A stretch of 64,000 bases of DNA from contig CM017565.1 of NCBI GenBank assembly GCA_007844125.1, forward strand, positions 13,072,618-13,136,617, read 5' to 3'. The notes under the pieces were generated by a model that made no database searches, was not told the DNA's origin, and saw only the letters and a program-made list of their open reading frames with translations. Shown in pieces: positions 1 to 11,975 of the stretch. Within the stretch, counting starts at the first letter, position 1. Every line of letters begins with the position of its first letter. The DNA comes from Sinonovacula constricta (taxonomy: Eukaryota > Mollusca > Bivalvia > Cardiida > Solecurtidae). The position numbers were made by a program, and so were the translations under genes.

Positions 1-339
1 AAAACTCTTGAAATAAATATTTTTAAAATACAATATTTTTAAAATTCATAATTGCACCAAGAATTAATACACATAAATCAATAAAATTATTGGCTTATCC
101 TTAAACAAAATGAAAAGTGTATCTTTTGTTGGTTGTATTTTTTTACCATTTAAACTATCGAACTATCCACTTTTTGATAATTAGATACAAACATGTTTGA
201 TTTAGCTGGTCCTGAAATATACCTGCTGGAGTAGCTATTACATCTGCACATGTCTAATACATGTGTTCCAATATCATCAGTTCTTACCAGTTTCTAGTGT
301 TTAGTGTGCTTATGATTGAAGAGTGTAGCATAATTAAGA

Positions 340-780
340 TGGGATGTTTTGTTCTTTAATTTATTCAAATTGACGGGTTCAAATAATTAAAAGATTTCTG
401 AAAAGATTCCTGCATAAAGCTAGCGATGTCAATGAAATGCTTTTTAAAAGCATTCGCAATACTGTCACTTCCCAATATGCTGTTTTCATAAATGAGTAGT
501 TTTGGTGGTATTGTGTATGATTGAACGCTATTATAACCACAAAATGATTTCAGATGTCGCCATATGTATTTTCTTGTAGTTTTGTTTTTGATGGCCGTAT
601 TGAAATATATTTTCTTCTCTTTTGAAGGAGATTTACATTTCGATTTCGATAAGTTTGGTTATTTTTTAAAATCCTTCTTTTTATGATCTTTTTGTTTATT
701 GCACTCTTTAATTGCACTATTAAACCAGTCGGTACAAATTGCCATTTTTATTCGTTTTGTTTTAAGTAGCGCATGTTTAA
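340..780 (-). pseudogene. Decayed non-LTR retrotransposon (LINE) fragment, linker before the reverse transcriptase
   Basis: Read on the minus strand, 780 to about 365 translates almost continuously with only an internal stop and a terminal stop. It gives CTDWFNSAIKECNKQKDH, then IYFNTAIKNKT, KYIWRHLKSF, and later SDSIANAFKKHFIDIASF. The order WFN..IKEC..., YF...I...., ..W..L, then D.IAN.FN.HF is the linker between endonuclease and reverse transcriptase in CR1/jockey-type LINEs. A further stretch in another frame upstream (about 780-900) looks like the same ORF after a frameshift. No catalytic reverse-transcriptase motif is visible because the element runs off or decays toward position 1. The copy is dead: stops and frameshifts. 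Clade assignment is inference. Confidence 0.6.
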
Positions 781-1375
781 TAACGCTGTATTTAGTACAG
801 TATACAAATAGTCTATCACTTTGTTTGGATTGTTAAAAGTTTCACACGTATTTATGCCTTGTGACAAACTCGTTATGTCATTTAAAAACAATGTTCTATC
901 AAAATTCTTAAGATCTCTATATGTAATACTATTGTGTGTGGGGTTTTCCCCTGAATGTCCTTGTTTAAAACCTCTCGTGAAAGATATGCAACTTGAAGAG
1001 AATATTAGTCGAATGTTATTATTTATTCCCGCTGATAACTGATAGTTATTTTTGTTAACAAGCAGTTTGTGTTAATTCCGTCACAGAATAATGAAAATGA
1101 CATTTGTAGACGTCGCGGGGCATTTTTTTGTATTTGATTTTCCAGTAGGTACAAAGTGTAGGGTTGGAATATCATAACGATGCCTGAAAATTTTAATGGG
1201 TAAAACAGAGGAAAGAGTTTGTAATTGTCTTTTAGAAAAGAAATTGTGCGATCTGATATATAAAAATGATCTGATCAAAAATCTTTTTAAACAAAACTGT
1301 ATTCAGGAGAACGATCCTCTTCGAACTCCCTTGTAGAATATTTCAATGAAGTTACAACCAGTTAAAGGCAATGTA

Positions 1376-1836
1376 ATGCTGCACCTCAAATTGAAAAGTA
1401 TAAATATTAGGGTTAAAATGCTCACCTCAAATTGAAGAGTAACAAAATTATGGTTAAAATGCTCACCTCAAATTGAAGAGTATCAAAATTAGGGTTAAAA
1501 TGCTCACCTCAAATTGAAGAGTATCAAAATTAGGGTTAAAATGCTGCACCTCAAATTGAAGAGTATCAAAATTAGGGTTAAAATGCTCACCTCAAATTGA
1601 AGAGTATCAAAATTAGAGTTAAAATGCTCACCTCAAATTGAAGAGTATCAAAATTAGGGTTAAAATGCTCACCTCAAATTGAAGAGTATCAAAATTAGGG
1701 TTAAAATGCTGCACCTCAAATTGAAGAGTATCAAAACTAGGGTTAAAATGCTCACCTCCAATTGAAGAGTATCAAAATTAGGGTTAAAATGTTGCACCTC
1801 AAATTGAAGAGTATCAAAATTAGAGTTAAAATGCTG
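1376..1836. repeat. Minisatellite, unit about 41 bp, about 11 copies
   Basis: Head-to-tail copies of a unit containing CACCTCAAATTGAAGAGTAT followed by CAAAATTAGGGTTAAAATGC. Two length variants alternate: ...ATGCTCACCTC and ...ATGCTGCACCTC. Each unit carries one TTAGGGTTA, which contains the animal telomere hexamer. The two short ORFs across it come from the repeat and are not genes. Confidence 0.92.
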
Positions 1837-3180
1837 CAAAACTGGGGCTTCAGAGTTCGATTTCCGGTATGTGTTCTCATGGTTAACTTTTTTTCTTCCT
1901 ATTTGCACTTTGGCAAATATTTCTGCACCACTCTACTAGATTAAGGAGGAAACATGTGTAGTTTTTAATTTTCTTGTAAATGAATTCTATTTACACGATT
2001 TGTACAAAATTTGAAAGCAAAAGCAGAAAAATAGGAAAATCAGTCTTAAACTTGGTAGGCTTGTAAACAACTAATTACATACATGAGATAGTTTGAGTCA
2101 AACCAATCAAGTAACATGTTTGATTAGTATAATGCAATGATTTGTTTTCAAACGATACTCAAGCAAAATACTTCTCCTTAAGAGGATATAACACAAAATT
2201 TTTAGTTATCTTACTTCTAAAATAGACACCTTTAATACCAATTTTAGAAGAAAAAATCTCTATAAACTCAAAACTGTTGGAGAATTTTCTTCAAATTTGG
2301 CATACACGTCTACATTAAAGTATACAACACATCAGTTGTGTTAATGTTTAAATTCTGTATATTTTCTAGTACACTTGCATTACCTTAAGCTGGTTTTCCA
2401 AACAACATGGCATTCCACATTGTTAAGGGCTGTTACAAGTTATCGAGTGAACAAATGGTTGAAACTGTAAATGTATTCGTGTATTGATTATTTAAAATTT
2501 TATAGTCTTTTTCCTTCCGAAATTGATACACTCGTTGATGCCATTTCTTAAGAAGTACCATTAATTCAACGAATTTATACACATTTTATTTATTTCAATT
2601 GTTAAGCTTTCGTATTTTCAACGTCCAGTTTAAATAAACGTTTTTTTAAAAGTCATCGACCACATATGTTATAGGGTTTCGTTTCTTTTTAGCAGTGAAA
2701 AAAAATCGTCTACCTGTATTGGTTCAAAAAGAAAGATGCAAATATTGTTTACATTTATTTATTCCATAAATAACTCAAATTAGTATAAAATATTGCGATA
2801 CAATGAATAAATGTTAAGACAACATAAAATTGTTAAAATGTCATAAAGAAATACTGGACAGTTTTCGGAGGAAGATAAATATAGAAAAGTAAAAAGCCAA
2901 AATATTGCTAGTGTTATTTCCCTTTGCTATAATAGTTAAGAAATGTCTAATTAAAAAAAATTGTGTTTTTTAAAAAAAAAAATCTGAAAATTCTTCACGC
3001 CGTTTGAAAAAAACTTCTTATACTAGAGAAAAATGTAAACCATGCTAAAATTAAATAAAAGTTACAAAATATACATGGAAAGTATATGTATAATAAAAAG
3101 TATTAAATACACAGACAGGAAGACTAGTCAATTGGCGGTACTGGAAGTCCTCTCATATATCCTAAAAAAGTATTCGCCCA
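1837..3180. other. AT-rich intergenic DNA, no gene seen
   Basis: No coding-like ORF, RNA gene or clear repeat was seen. The stretch has long A and T runs and ends at the first unit of the 40-bp satellite. Confidence 0.5.
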
Positions 3181-5312
3181 CCTTACAACCATAGATACAG
3201 CCTAACGAACACACATCCCGCCTAACAACCATAGATACAGCCTAACGAACACACATCCCGCCTAACAACCATAGAAACAGCCTAACGAACACACATCCCG
3301 CCTAACAACCATAGATACAGCCTAACGAACACACATCCCGCCTAACAACCATAGATACAGCCTAACGAACACACATCCCACCTAACAACCATAGATGCAG
3401 CCTAACAAACACACATCCCACCTAACAACCATAGATACAGCCTAACGAACACACATCCCACCTAACAACCATAGATACAGCCTAACGAACACACATCCCG
3501 CCTAACAACCATAGATACAGCCTAACGAACACACATCCCACCTAACAACCATAGATACAGCCTAACATACACACATCCCACCTAACAACCATAGGTACAG
3601 CCTAACGAACACACATCCCGCCTAACAACCATAGATACAGCCTAACGAACACACATCCCACCTAACAACCATAGATACAGCCTAACGAACACACATCCCG
3701 CCTAACAACAATAGATACAGCCTAACGAACACATATCCCGCCTAACAACCATAGATACAGCCTAACAAACACACATCCCACCTAACAACCATAGTTACAG
3801 CCTAACGAACACACATCCCGCCTAACAACCATAGATACAGCCTAACGAACACACATCCCGCCTAACAACCATAGATACAGCCTAACAAACACACATCCCA
3901 CCTAACAACCATAGGTACAGCCTAACAAACACACATCCCACCTAACAACCATAGATACAGCCTAACAAACACACATCCCACCTAACAACCATAGAAACAG
4001 CCTAACAAACACACATCCCACTTAACAACCACAGGTACAGCCTAACGAACACACATCCCGCCTAACAACCATAGATACAGCCTAACGAACACACATCCCA
4101 CCTAACAACCAAAGTTACAGCCTAACAAACACACATCCCAGCTAACAACCATAGGTACAGCCTAACAAACACACATTCCAGCTAACAACCATAGGTACAG
4201 CCTAACAAACACACATCCCACCTAACAACCATAGTTACAGCCTAACGAACACACATCCCGCCTAACAACCATAGATACAGCCTAACGAACACACATCCCG
4301 CCTAACAACCATAGATACAGCCTAACAAACACACATCCCGCCTGACAGCCATAATACAGCCTAACGAACACACATTCCGCCTAACAACCATAGTTACAGC
4401 CTAACGAACACACATCTCGCCTAACAACCATAGATACAGCCAAACGAACACGCATCCCGCCTAACAACCATAGATACAGCCTAACAAACACACATCCCGC
4501 CTGACAGCCATAATACAGCCTAACGAACACACATTCCGCCTAACAACCATAGTTACAGCCTAACGAACACACATCCCGCCTAACAACCATAGATACAGCC
4601 TAACGAACACACATCCCGCCTAACAACCATAGATACAGCCTAACAAACACACATCCCGCCTGACAGCCATAATACAGCCTAACGAACACACATCCCGCCT
4701 AACAACCATAGATACAGCCTAACAAACACACATCCCGCCTGACAGCCATAATACAGCCTAACGAACACACATTCCGCCTAACAACCATAGTTACAGCATA
4801 ACGAACACACATCTCGCCTAACAACCATAGATACAGCCAAACGAACACGCATCCCGCCTAACAACCATAGATACAGCCTAACAAACACACATCCCGCCTG
4901 ACAGCCATAATACAGCCTAACGAACACACATTCCGCCTAACAACCATAGTTACAGCCTAACGAACACACATCCCGCCTAACAACCATAGATACAGCCTAA
5001 CGAACACACATCCCGCCTAACAACCATAGTTACAGCCTAACGAACACACATCCCGCCTAACAACCATAGATACAGCCAAACGAACACGCATCCCGCCTAA
5101 CAACCATAGATACAGCCTAACAAACACACATCCCGCCTGACAGCCATAATACAGCCTAACGAACACACATTCCGCCTAACAACCATAGTTACAGCCTAAC
5201 GAACACACATCCCGCCTAACAACCATAGATACAGCCTAACAAACACACATCCCGCCTAACAATCATAGATACAGCCTAACGAACACACATCCCGCCTAAC
5301 AACCATAGATAC
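3181..5312. repeat. Satellite array, 40-bp unit, about 53 copies
   Basis: The unit consists of two related 20-bp halves, CCTAACAACCATAGATACAG and CCTAACGAACACACATCCCG, which share the start CCTAAC(A/G)A. The unit therefore probably arose by duplication of a 20-mer. The left part (3181 to about 4330) is almost uniform at 40 bp. From about 4340 a shortened 39-bp variant appears, with CCTGACAGCCATAATACAG as its first half. It recurs every few units, giving a higher-order repeat of about 159 bp. Point variants cluster at a few sites (AACGAAC/AACAAAC, CCCG/CCCA). No ORF crosses it. Confidence 0.97.
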
Positions 5313-5394
5313 ATGTATGTAAATGTTGTACAAACTCTTTCGCAATAAATAAAATGTTATTTACGGTTCATGGAAGTTAGTTGTCGGCTGAAAT

Positions 5395-6000
5395 AGTATC
5401 GGGACCGGAATATTTTCCGGAAAAAGAGAAATGTCGGTAGAAAAATTTTACAGGTATGGAAAGAAATGATGGGAGACCATATGTGCGGGTAGGGAATATG
5501 TGGAGAATTAACTTGTTATGATATGGACATTGGCGGAATAAAAAATTGTTCAGGCTGGGAGTGCTCGGGAACATGGCAGGAGGGGTATTGTCTGGGTAGG
5601 GAAAATTACGGAAGAAAATAGTCGAGAGTGGATAAATGACGGCAGAAGATTTGTCCAGAAAAGGCAACTGCCAAGAGTGGCATTAGCCGGGTAGAGACAT
5701 TGCAGATGTGGAATTGTACAAGAGGAAAATGATGAGAGAAGAATTCTGGTCTAGGTAAAAGGCATGCGATGAATTATCCTTGTCGGAAATGGCCGGGGAG
5801 GGATTGTCCGGGCAGGGAAATTGCGGAGATGTCCGGGTAGGGAAATGAGTCCATGTCCATGAGAAAAATACAAAGGGGAACCTTCCTGGTAGGAAAATGA
5901 CAGTAGGGAATTGTCAGGGTAGAGAAAATGAAAGGAGGGGGAAATGTCCGGGTAGGGTAAAGGATAAGAGGGGAAATGTCCGGTTAGAAAAATGAGGAGA
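5395..6000. repeat. Degenerate G-rich repeat region
   Basis: The plus strand is purine-rich and repeats a loose motif, GTCCGGGTAGGGAAATG, with many variants: near 5590, 5808, 5828, 5912, 5945 and 5978. Spacing is irregular, about 20-40 bp. It begins some 80 bp after the satellite. The 96-aa minus-strand ORF here follows the repeat and lacks a recognisable domain. Confidence 0.65.
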
Positions 6001-7255
6001 TTTGTGGGCTGTTCCGACCTAACGGGAACAAAATTGTCTATGACTTAGTTTGTACAAAGACACTTCAACACGACTGTGTACTAAACATATGCTTTTGATC
6101 CGAAAATATCGTACATTTACATAATATTCAAAAGTAGATTGATATGATACAAACATGATTTACAAAATGTTAATACATCAATTAAATACAAACATACAAA
6201 TACATAAACAACAAACATTGACGCTAACAGTGAGAAGGAACTCATTATGATCGACCATTGTATAACAGTGACCGTCATCAATCCATAGGATATGCCTAGA
6301 ACAGCACAGTCACGTGACATGGCTGGCAAAACTTGTATCAGACATTTTAAACACATTTAGCAAAATGTAACTTACAAAGATATGCCTTTTTACCTGGCGT
6401 CTGTACTTGTACAATAATTGTGGAATATATCAATAAGGTAATCACCTGTAGAAGACCTGACTCCACTCTGATGTAGACTTTTACAGATCGACGGTAAAAA
6501 TAATTATTAAATAGACTGCAAAAGATTTAATTAAATATCACTTTAAAATTACCGCTTCAATATCTAACTTACAACAAACTGTGAACAAGAGAGAATACAT
6601 TGTTCCTAACAGTTGCCACTGCAAAATGTCAATGTGTTTTGACAAATACATCCCTATCGGGTCAAAGTAAACAAGAATGCGGTAATACACATACATTATA
6701 AATGAGATCATATTAATATAATGAGGGACATTTGCTGACAAGCTGACTAATGGAAATGGCTGCCCAAACAGCACCTACAATGCACTGACTGGCAACCGGC
6801 TTCGTTTTTTGTCCGTCCATACAAGTTCATATTCTTTCCCACTAATTAGCAAATAAGTATATTCGATAGTTAATACAGATCATGATCTTCATGTCCTCAA
6901 TCGGCTTGCTAAACAGGACTCTTCATTGCCAAGGACTGATAACATGGTGCTTAGCAAGTCAATGCAAGAATAACTTGTCTTGTACCTGTCTTGTTAGAAA
7001 GAAAGCAATTTGGAGAAAGGCACCCTCTGGGTTTTAGTTAATGTTTTTTGAATGGTACTTCCATACACTCTGAAATATATACATGTATACACAAACATAC
7101 ACAATAAATCTCAGAAAGACTGGCAATTCTGTATAAAGGGACTAATCGTTGTAAACCTTTCATAAGTTTAAATACATGTAAAACATACTAATGTATATAA
7201 AATACAAAATGCTCAAAAAGCACCACCGGATTCAAATGATTACAACTGAGATATG
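6001..7255. other. Intergenic DNA, probably including the 3' end of the ankyrin-SOCS gene
   Basis: No coding exon was recognised. Two minus-strand ORFs of 78-79 codons have no family resemblance. The right part should include the 3' UTR of the minus-strand gene starting at 7255. A minus-strand poly(A) signal was not placed confidently. Confidence 0.4.
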
Positions 7256-8587
7256 TCATATATAACGGATTGCGTAATCGCGGAGGGATATGAAGTCTTT
7301 TAGCACCTGTGGAAGCGGAAGCAACGAAATTCGGCCAAGAATGGAGGAGTCACGTGACGCCCGGTTGGCGGCCTGCCGGACGGACTTCCTGCACAGCTCC
7401 TGCAGAGAGTAGGGCTGGCTCGATCGCTCCTTGAGGTAGTGGAGCACATGAACCTCCCGTCGGCCAGTCTCAGAGTAGCCGGGGAAGGCGAGCTTTAGGA
7501 ATGACAATGAGAATGTCGGGATCCGTCGGGAGCACAGTTCAACCTCCTCAGGCGTGACCCGGTATCCGACTAGTATCAGCAGCTGTACTACGTAGTGGTC
7601 ACACTTGGTAAACGCGTCCACTAGCACGCTGCGGCCGTAGGGTCCTGGCTCCGGCACCTGACATCCGTGGTAGATGAGCTTGCTGGCTATGCGGCTGTTG
7701 TACACAGATATAGCACACGTGAGTGGGGACCACTGTCCGTCCGAGTGACTCAGCCGGCACCCATTTTCTATAAACATTCCAAGCAAAGGTTCGAGACACA
7801 TATACGCGGACCGATGGGAAATACGGTAGTAGAAGATCGCGGTCAGAAATGGTGAAGAGTTACACTCTGCGAGCACCGCGTTTAAATTGGCCCCATCTTT
7901 GATTAGTTTCTTGGCAATATATTCACTTCCTATGCGAGCCGCTTCATGAATAGGGGTCCAGCCCGTACGAGTTTTGGCATTAACATCGGCTCCTAGATTG
8001 CACAACATACACGCGATGGTCTCAAGTTTACTGTGAATAGCGCGATGTAATGGCGTATAGCCATTAATGTCTGCCGTTCGTATCTTACATCCATTCGAAA
8101 TCAAACATGCTGCAATATTACCATTATGGTGATCACAAGCCACGTGCAGTGGCGTTTGTTTTTTGTTGTCTTCCAAGTTAATATCCCACCCGGCATCAAT
8201 GAGCGTGTAGACAACTCGCATATACCCGTACTCCGCGGCCCAGTGTAGAGCGCTGCGACCGTCCAAATCCGTAAAGGTTGGCGAGCATCCTTGAGCAATG
8301 AGCATTTTGATTTTGGAGTCTTTACCTGCCTTGGCTGCCTCAAGTAGCGTCGTATCATCATCCTCACGGTCCAGTTCAGCCAGCCTGTCCCCCCGTCCGT
8401 CGGTGAACAGTAGTTTCTTCCGCTGGGACACTCGATTCAGGCGAGCCTTGGCAAACATGATTCTCTCCGACAGATGTAGACGTTTAGTCGGTCCCCTGGG
8501 CAGGTTCGAGCCACAGTCCGACTGCGCCGTCCCACTGGTCACTGGCCGGGACAGGATGATCTTGCTGGTGCTCGTACACACGCTCAT
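7256..8587 (-). CDS. Ankyrin repeat and SOCS box protein (ASB-type), single exon
   Basis: A 443-residue uninterrupted reading frame. Residues 1-75 are basic and Ser/Thr-rich. Ankyrin repeats run from about residue 77 (TTLLEAAKAGKDSKIKMLIA), with good consensus copies at 109-140 (GRSALHWAAEYG), 143-172 (QTPLHVACDHHNG), 176-205 (GYTPLHRAIHS) and 209-240 (GWTPIHEAARIG). More divergent copies continue to about 340. A SOCS box closes the protein: BC-box SLQELCRKSVRQAA at 394-407, then ILGRISLLPLPQVLKDFISL with the Cul5-box LPLP at 423-426. ASB proteins are substrate receptors of Elongin BC-Cullin 5 ubiquitin ligases, and the ankyrin part binds the target. The first ATG (8585-8587) is used because no upstream extension is open. 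The exact ASB member cannot be named. The lack of introns is unusual for the family and might reflect an old retrocopy, but the frame is intact. Confidence 0.9.
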   Translation of the reverse strand: MSVCTSTSKIILSRPVTSGTAQSDCGSNLPRGPTKRLHLSERIMFAKARLNRVSQRKKLLFTDGRGDRLAELDREDDDTTLLEAAKAGKDSKIKMLIAQGCSPTFTDLDGRSALHWAAEYGYMRVVYTLIDAGWDINLEDNKKQTPLHVACDHHNGNIAACLISNGCKIRTADINGYTPLHRAIHSKLETIACMLCNLGADVNAKTRTGWTPIHEAARIGSEYIAKKLIKDGANLNAVLAECNSSPFLTAIFYYRISHRSAYMCLEPLLGMFIENGCRLSHSDGQWSPLTCAISVYNSRIASKLIYHGCQVPEPGPYGRSVLVDAFTKCDHYVVQLLILVGYRVTPEEVELCSRRIPTFSLSFLKLAFPGYSETGRREVHVLHYLKERSSQPYSLQELCRKSVRQAANRASRDSSILGRISLLPLPQVLKDFISLRDYAIRYI

Positions 8588-11238
8588 TGTCCTTATTCCC
8601 AGTACGAGTCGAAATAATTATACTTGGTATTGGCAGCTTTTCTTACAATACCCAGTGTATTCACGCATCAACAATCCCGAACGAGACAATTATAAGTATA
8701 GAACGTGCCTTCTAAACCTGTCCCATTTTTTTTCAGGGCTTTTTTTTACGCGCAAACAACGTTTTGAATGTCATATCCGCAAACTGACACCCTTTTGATG
8801 CCGACCGTAATCTTAAGGGACATTGTGCTCTTGCCTGTATACATTAAGCGGGTACCTGCGACTAGATGTCGCAGACGTCAAGTCCCTGCAGCAAGACGTG
8901 TCTCGCTGAGACTGGATTCAGTTCCATCGTGGGGTCAAAGGCAATAACTTCTGCTGACAGCAGCAACATCCCATACATTGACCTCATCGACTGGCTCTGA
9001 AACAAATAACAATAAGCAACCGTCAAAAAGTATTTTATGAAAGCCTAAGGGATCAATGTTAATAATCATGACGGACTGACTGGCACAGCCGTTACCAACT
9101 TAAATCGCTCGAGTAAAATACCCATACATAACCGCTTTTTTCTGGTGTGTTGTTGTTGTTTTGTTTCAAAGGGTGAAGTGGATGGATAATGATAAAACTC
9201 CCTGACAACTTTTTCTTACATAAACCCTCAGAACAAGGTCAGTATTGTGACATAATAGCAGACTGACAGGGTCTAAACATGGAACTTGATCTACAGATTA
9301 TTACATTGACTTTTGCTGATGTGGACGAAAGATTCTTGAATGAAACTGTGGTCAAGCGGACCTTTCGGGGCCGCTGCAGACCCTCAGCTGCAGTGCCAGC
9401 TCTGGACAAAGAACGCTGCACGCGGATCAATTAGTCAATGTTATGTAGATGTCAGTCATCCTCGGGACCGTTATCTCGGATCAGATAACCGATACACCGG
9501 TCAGGTGGAGAAGTCTCCCCTGGGAGCCACCTGTTGACCCATCACCAGGGATCAGACTCCAGTCTAAATGGTAATGAGAAATTTGAGATCCCCGTTCTTT
9601 TTCTCCAGTGCGCCGAGATTTTCTTGTGTAATATACAAAACACGTTCATGTACAAGCAATTATGATTTTTTATTTGAGACAATTCTATATGTTTGTATGA
9701 AATAATGTTATGTCCTTTTAAGGTTTAGTGAACATTGTATAAACAAATACAATTTATATGAAAAATAACTAATTATGTAATATATACCAGCGATAAAATT
9801 AATAAAAACGGCACAGACAAGTAAAATCTTCTATTTGTTTAGTTGCAATGGTTAACCACAGTGTGTCAATATTTCTGAGTACATATAATTCGGTTAAGTG
9901 GTAATGTCGTGTCATCTGTATCCTATGGAAATGTACATAATGCAGTGTCGGCTACTGGATATATATATAATCATGTATAACGATCAGGTGTGACTCGCCA
10001 TCTGTTGTAAATTGCACGCTGCTGTTTGTTAAATTATCTGTTTACCATTGAGTGTACGTTGAATAATCAACTATGTCTATGCTTTGTGTTGGATACAAAT
10101 ATTCACCAACACACGTCCATCACTAAACTGGGCTTAAAAATAACACAGTGGCGATGATTAAAATGATACAAAATGAAAACAACAAAAACAAACAAACAAA
10201 ACACACAAACACACACAAACAACAACAAACAACTTGTAAATAGAGATGAAGTATAACATATAAATTGTATGTAAACATTACTGATAAGTGGAATAAAGAT
10301 AGTATATTGGAAACGTTAAAGCCATAACATCAAAGGTAAAACAATGTTATTTTGTACCAAACTGTTCAACACAAGAGGCATATCTGGTCAAAAGGATTAG
10401 CGATTGATCCCTCAATGGGCCCGACTTTAAGTAAAGTGATACATCGTAATAATCATAATATAGATTATGTTGAAATGTAAATGTAAACATATTGCCGGTG
10501 GTAATATAGAATAAAACTACAATAAACAAGCAGGAACCAAGGCTCGGTAGGACTGCCAATAGAGTAGCAGACTGTCATACATGATCTCCTGGGCTCGAAT
10601 TCCTACCAAATCCATGAATTTATTTTTGGTTTGCTTAAATTTTGTCTTTTTTTTCTTGATTTGTCATATTTACAACTCCTCCTTAGTATCGAAAAGTTTG
10701 TACTTAGTTTGATTTTTTTTATCCAGAGACCATTTAACATAACTAAACTCTTACATCCTACTAACAATGAAACTAAATCACAACAATTTCTCATTTATTC
10801 AAATTGTGTTTTTACTTAAAATGTTTTAAATTGCGCATGCACAATGAAGCGCATTCCATGTATATTATTCCATATTATTTTATTAGACATTTTTACAAAA
10901 CAAGTTTGAGTATCCAAACTGAAATTTTATTCGAAGTTATCCACCTGATCTTATGGATAGGATTAACGAAAGTCGGCTGTACTTTCAAATAATTCAGGAA
11001 GAGCACAACTAATTACAAGTAAAAACAAGATATTGGTGGAACCCATGGATGCTTCCTAGGGTTTTACCGGGACACAGGAAAATATATGTATGTATGTAGC
11101 TTAAACCGGCTATAACGCAGTTAACACAAAGTGTCACTTGTTGCTGTGCCTTTATAATTTGAATCTACACAAACAAGTTATACTATATATAAATAGTTTT
11201 TGTGAATATAGCAAATGGTTGCTAAAAGAGTTTCAGAC
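8588..11238. other. Intergenic DNA upstream of the ankyrin-SOCS gene
   Basis: This should contain the promoter and any 5' UTR of the minus-strand gene, but no TATA box or first exon could be fixed. ORFs of 60-170 codons, including 8298-8798, are antisense shadows or random. An A/C-rich simple stretch lies at about 10170-10236. A weak tRNA-like block at about 10540-10610 is discussed under rejected items. Confidence 0.4.
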
Positions 11239-11975
11239 ATGAAGATTTTCAAAGTTTTACTCTAATGCTATACATGGAAAGTAGCCACGCTCCTGGCGGC
11301 CACATTTTTTGAACAATCAATATTTTACCAATCTTGATAGAGGGCTGAACAAGAGACTAGTATAAGGGAATATCAAGGCTCTAGATCTTCTCGTTTCTGA
11401 TAAGAAGACTTTCAAAGTTTTACTATATAGCCATCATGAAAAAGTGCCATGCCCCTGGCGGCCATGTTTTGACGGGTCAAAATTCTTTCAAATCGTTTCG
11501 CTCCCCTTGCCTACTGAATCTTCTGATGGAATTTGATTGCATTTGGGCCAGCCGTTTCAGAGGATATGTGGTGGAAAGAATGGTGACCGACACGTGGACA
11601 CTATATAGAAAACTGAAAGGCCAATAACTCTGTTAAGAATCAACAAAGTCACATTACAATGTGCTGACAATATGCATATCTACACTTGTTAGCGAAGCTT
11701 CCCATAAAGTATAATTAAATTCCAAGAAATAGCCGGGCCACGAACGGTCCAATATCATAGTAAACAGAAATGAAACATGGCAATAACTTCGTGAAAAATC
11801 ATCGATATGGAATATGTTAACAATATGTGACACTTCCCATAACGTTTCATTGATTCAACCCAGATGTTGCTGATATAGCCCGGACAAAATCGCGACGGAC
11901 GGATGGAAGAACGGACAGACGAAGCGGCGACTCTATGCTCCACGGAATTTTTCGGGGAGTATAATAAGCAGTACA
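11239..11975. repeat. Dispersed repeat with internal duplication of about 166 bp and terminal hairpin
   Basis: Two related blocks begin at about 11239 and 11405. They share (G)AAGA(T/C)TTTCAAAGTTTTACT and, further on, GCCA(C/T)GC(T/C)CCTGGCGGCCA. The stretch closes with a short imperfect hairpin at 11933-11963: TATGCTCC ... GGAGTATA around a T-rich loop. This looks like a composite non-coding dispersed element of a style I associate with bivalve genomes. That association is from memory and was not searched. Confidence 0.5.

Noticed and set aside
3181..5312. CRISPR-like regular spacing
   Set aside because: Units are continuous head-to-tail repeats without unique spacers, in animal DNA.
5377..5667. 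96-codon minus-strand ORF
   Set aside because: It follows the G-rich repeat; Pro/Phe-rich low-complexity translation with no family resemblance.
8298..8798. 166-codon plus-strand ORF
   Set aside because: Antisense shadow of the ankyrin-SOCS gene and its upstream region.
10540..10610. tRNA-like block: GGTAGGA ... TTCCTACC ends with a T-arm-like GGCTCGAATTCC
   Set aside because: The anticodon arm does not fold with U33 and a paired stem. At best it is a decayed tRNA-derived SINE head.
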